Position numbers and translations under genes: made by a program. Under the pieces are notes generated by a model. It did not search any database and was not told where the DNA came from. It was given only the letters and a program-made list of their open reading frames with translations. From Paraburkholderia sp. SOS3 (GTDB lineage: Bacteria; Pseudomonadota; Gammaproteobacteria; Burkholderiales; Burkholderiaceae), in the NCBI RefSeq assembly GCF_001922345.1, contig NZ_CP018812.1, positions 2,480,001 through 2,544,000 of the forward strand: DNA of 64,000 nucleotides. The letters run 5' to 3'. Position 1 is the first letter of the stretch. Every line of letters starts with the position of its first letter. Positions 63,864-64,000 of this stretch are shown here, one piece after another.

Positions 63864-64000
63864 ATGAATCAACTCCAGTCCATGCGTGTCTTCATGCGCG
63901 TCGTCGAACTGAGCAGCTTCTCGATTGCCTCGCGCCAGCTCGGCATGTCGGCCGCGGCGGTCACGCGCAGTGTCAATATGCTCGAAGCGCATCTGAACAC
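63864..64000 (+). CDS. LysR-family regulator, 5' part only
   Basis: The ATG at 63864 opens a frame of 45 visible codons, MNQLQSMRVFMRVVELSSFS..., with the helix-turn-helix QLGMSAAAVTRSVNMLE typical of LysR DNA-binding domains. The rest, including the effector domain, is beyond the window. Confidence 0.85.
   Translation, partial: MNQLQSMRVFMRVVELSSFSIASRQLGMSAAAVTRSVNMLEAHLN

Overview
The window looks like a piece of a high-GC betaproteobacterial chromosome from the Burkholderiaceae (Paraburkholderia, Trinickia or a close relative). Support comes from Burkholderia-type 16-strand porins, the small DUF3563, DUF3597 and DUF4148 proteins that are typical of this group, a ketone-body/polyhydroxybutyrate operon, a VpsR-like sigma-54 activator, and strong GGAG-type ribosome sites in front of GC-rich genes. 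No rRNA, tRNA, insertion sequence, prophage or CRISPR array was seen.

Layout. 1-11000: the start of a truncated minus-strand gene, an AI-2E family permease, a Tat-exported phospholipase C with a small lipoprotein gene upstream, a receiver-only response regulator, a SYLF-domain lipoprotein, then convergent glycogen synthase (glgA) and debranching enzyme (glgX). 11000-22350: a second receiver-only protein, an unrecognised 419-residue protein with HTH-like repeats, a patatin-like phospholipase whose expected start is cut off by an in-frame TAG, a VpsR-like enhancer-binding protein, a DHA2 exporter and a large MscS channel. 22403-30565: a six-gene minus-strand type I secretion locus encoding an outer-membrane channel, an ABC exporter, a membrane fusion protein, two Sec-exported unknowns and a 791-residue HExxH protein with tandem 57-58 residue repeats. 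30962-36925: an EnvZ/OmpR-like pair divergent from a porin, three very small genes and a squalene/phytoene synthase-like enzyme.

36970-44910: an adc-hbdH-patatin operon for acetoacetate/3-hydroxybutyrate metabolism, an SRPBCC protein, and a FAN1-like nuclease overlapping an XPD/DinG-type helicase, preceded by a perfect LexA-type box. 45247-53581: a secreted beta-helix hydrolase-like protein, then a five-gene catabolic operon (FAH hydrolase, CE4-type amidohydrolase, MFS permease, periplasmic binding protein, porin) divergent from its probable GntR regulator. 53686-64000: a DHA2 exporter, a chemoreceptor, a stand-alone NuoM paralogue, an LD-carboxypeptidase, an OFA-family antiporter, small Burkholderia proteins and the start of a LysR gene.

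The region most likely to hold something undescribed is the type I secretion locus. Its layout parallels alkaline-protease (apr) loci, but the putative cargo is not a serralysin: it has a different HExxH domain, no visible RTX nonapeptides, and a near-identical 171-bp tandem repeat array. Other notable signals are the LexA box in front of the nuclease-helicase pair, the interrupted patatin start, and the HTH-repeat protein with its 36-bp perfect palindrome.
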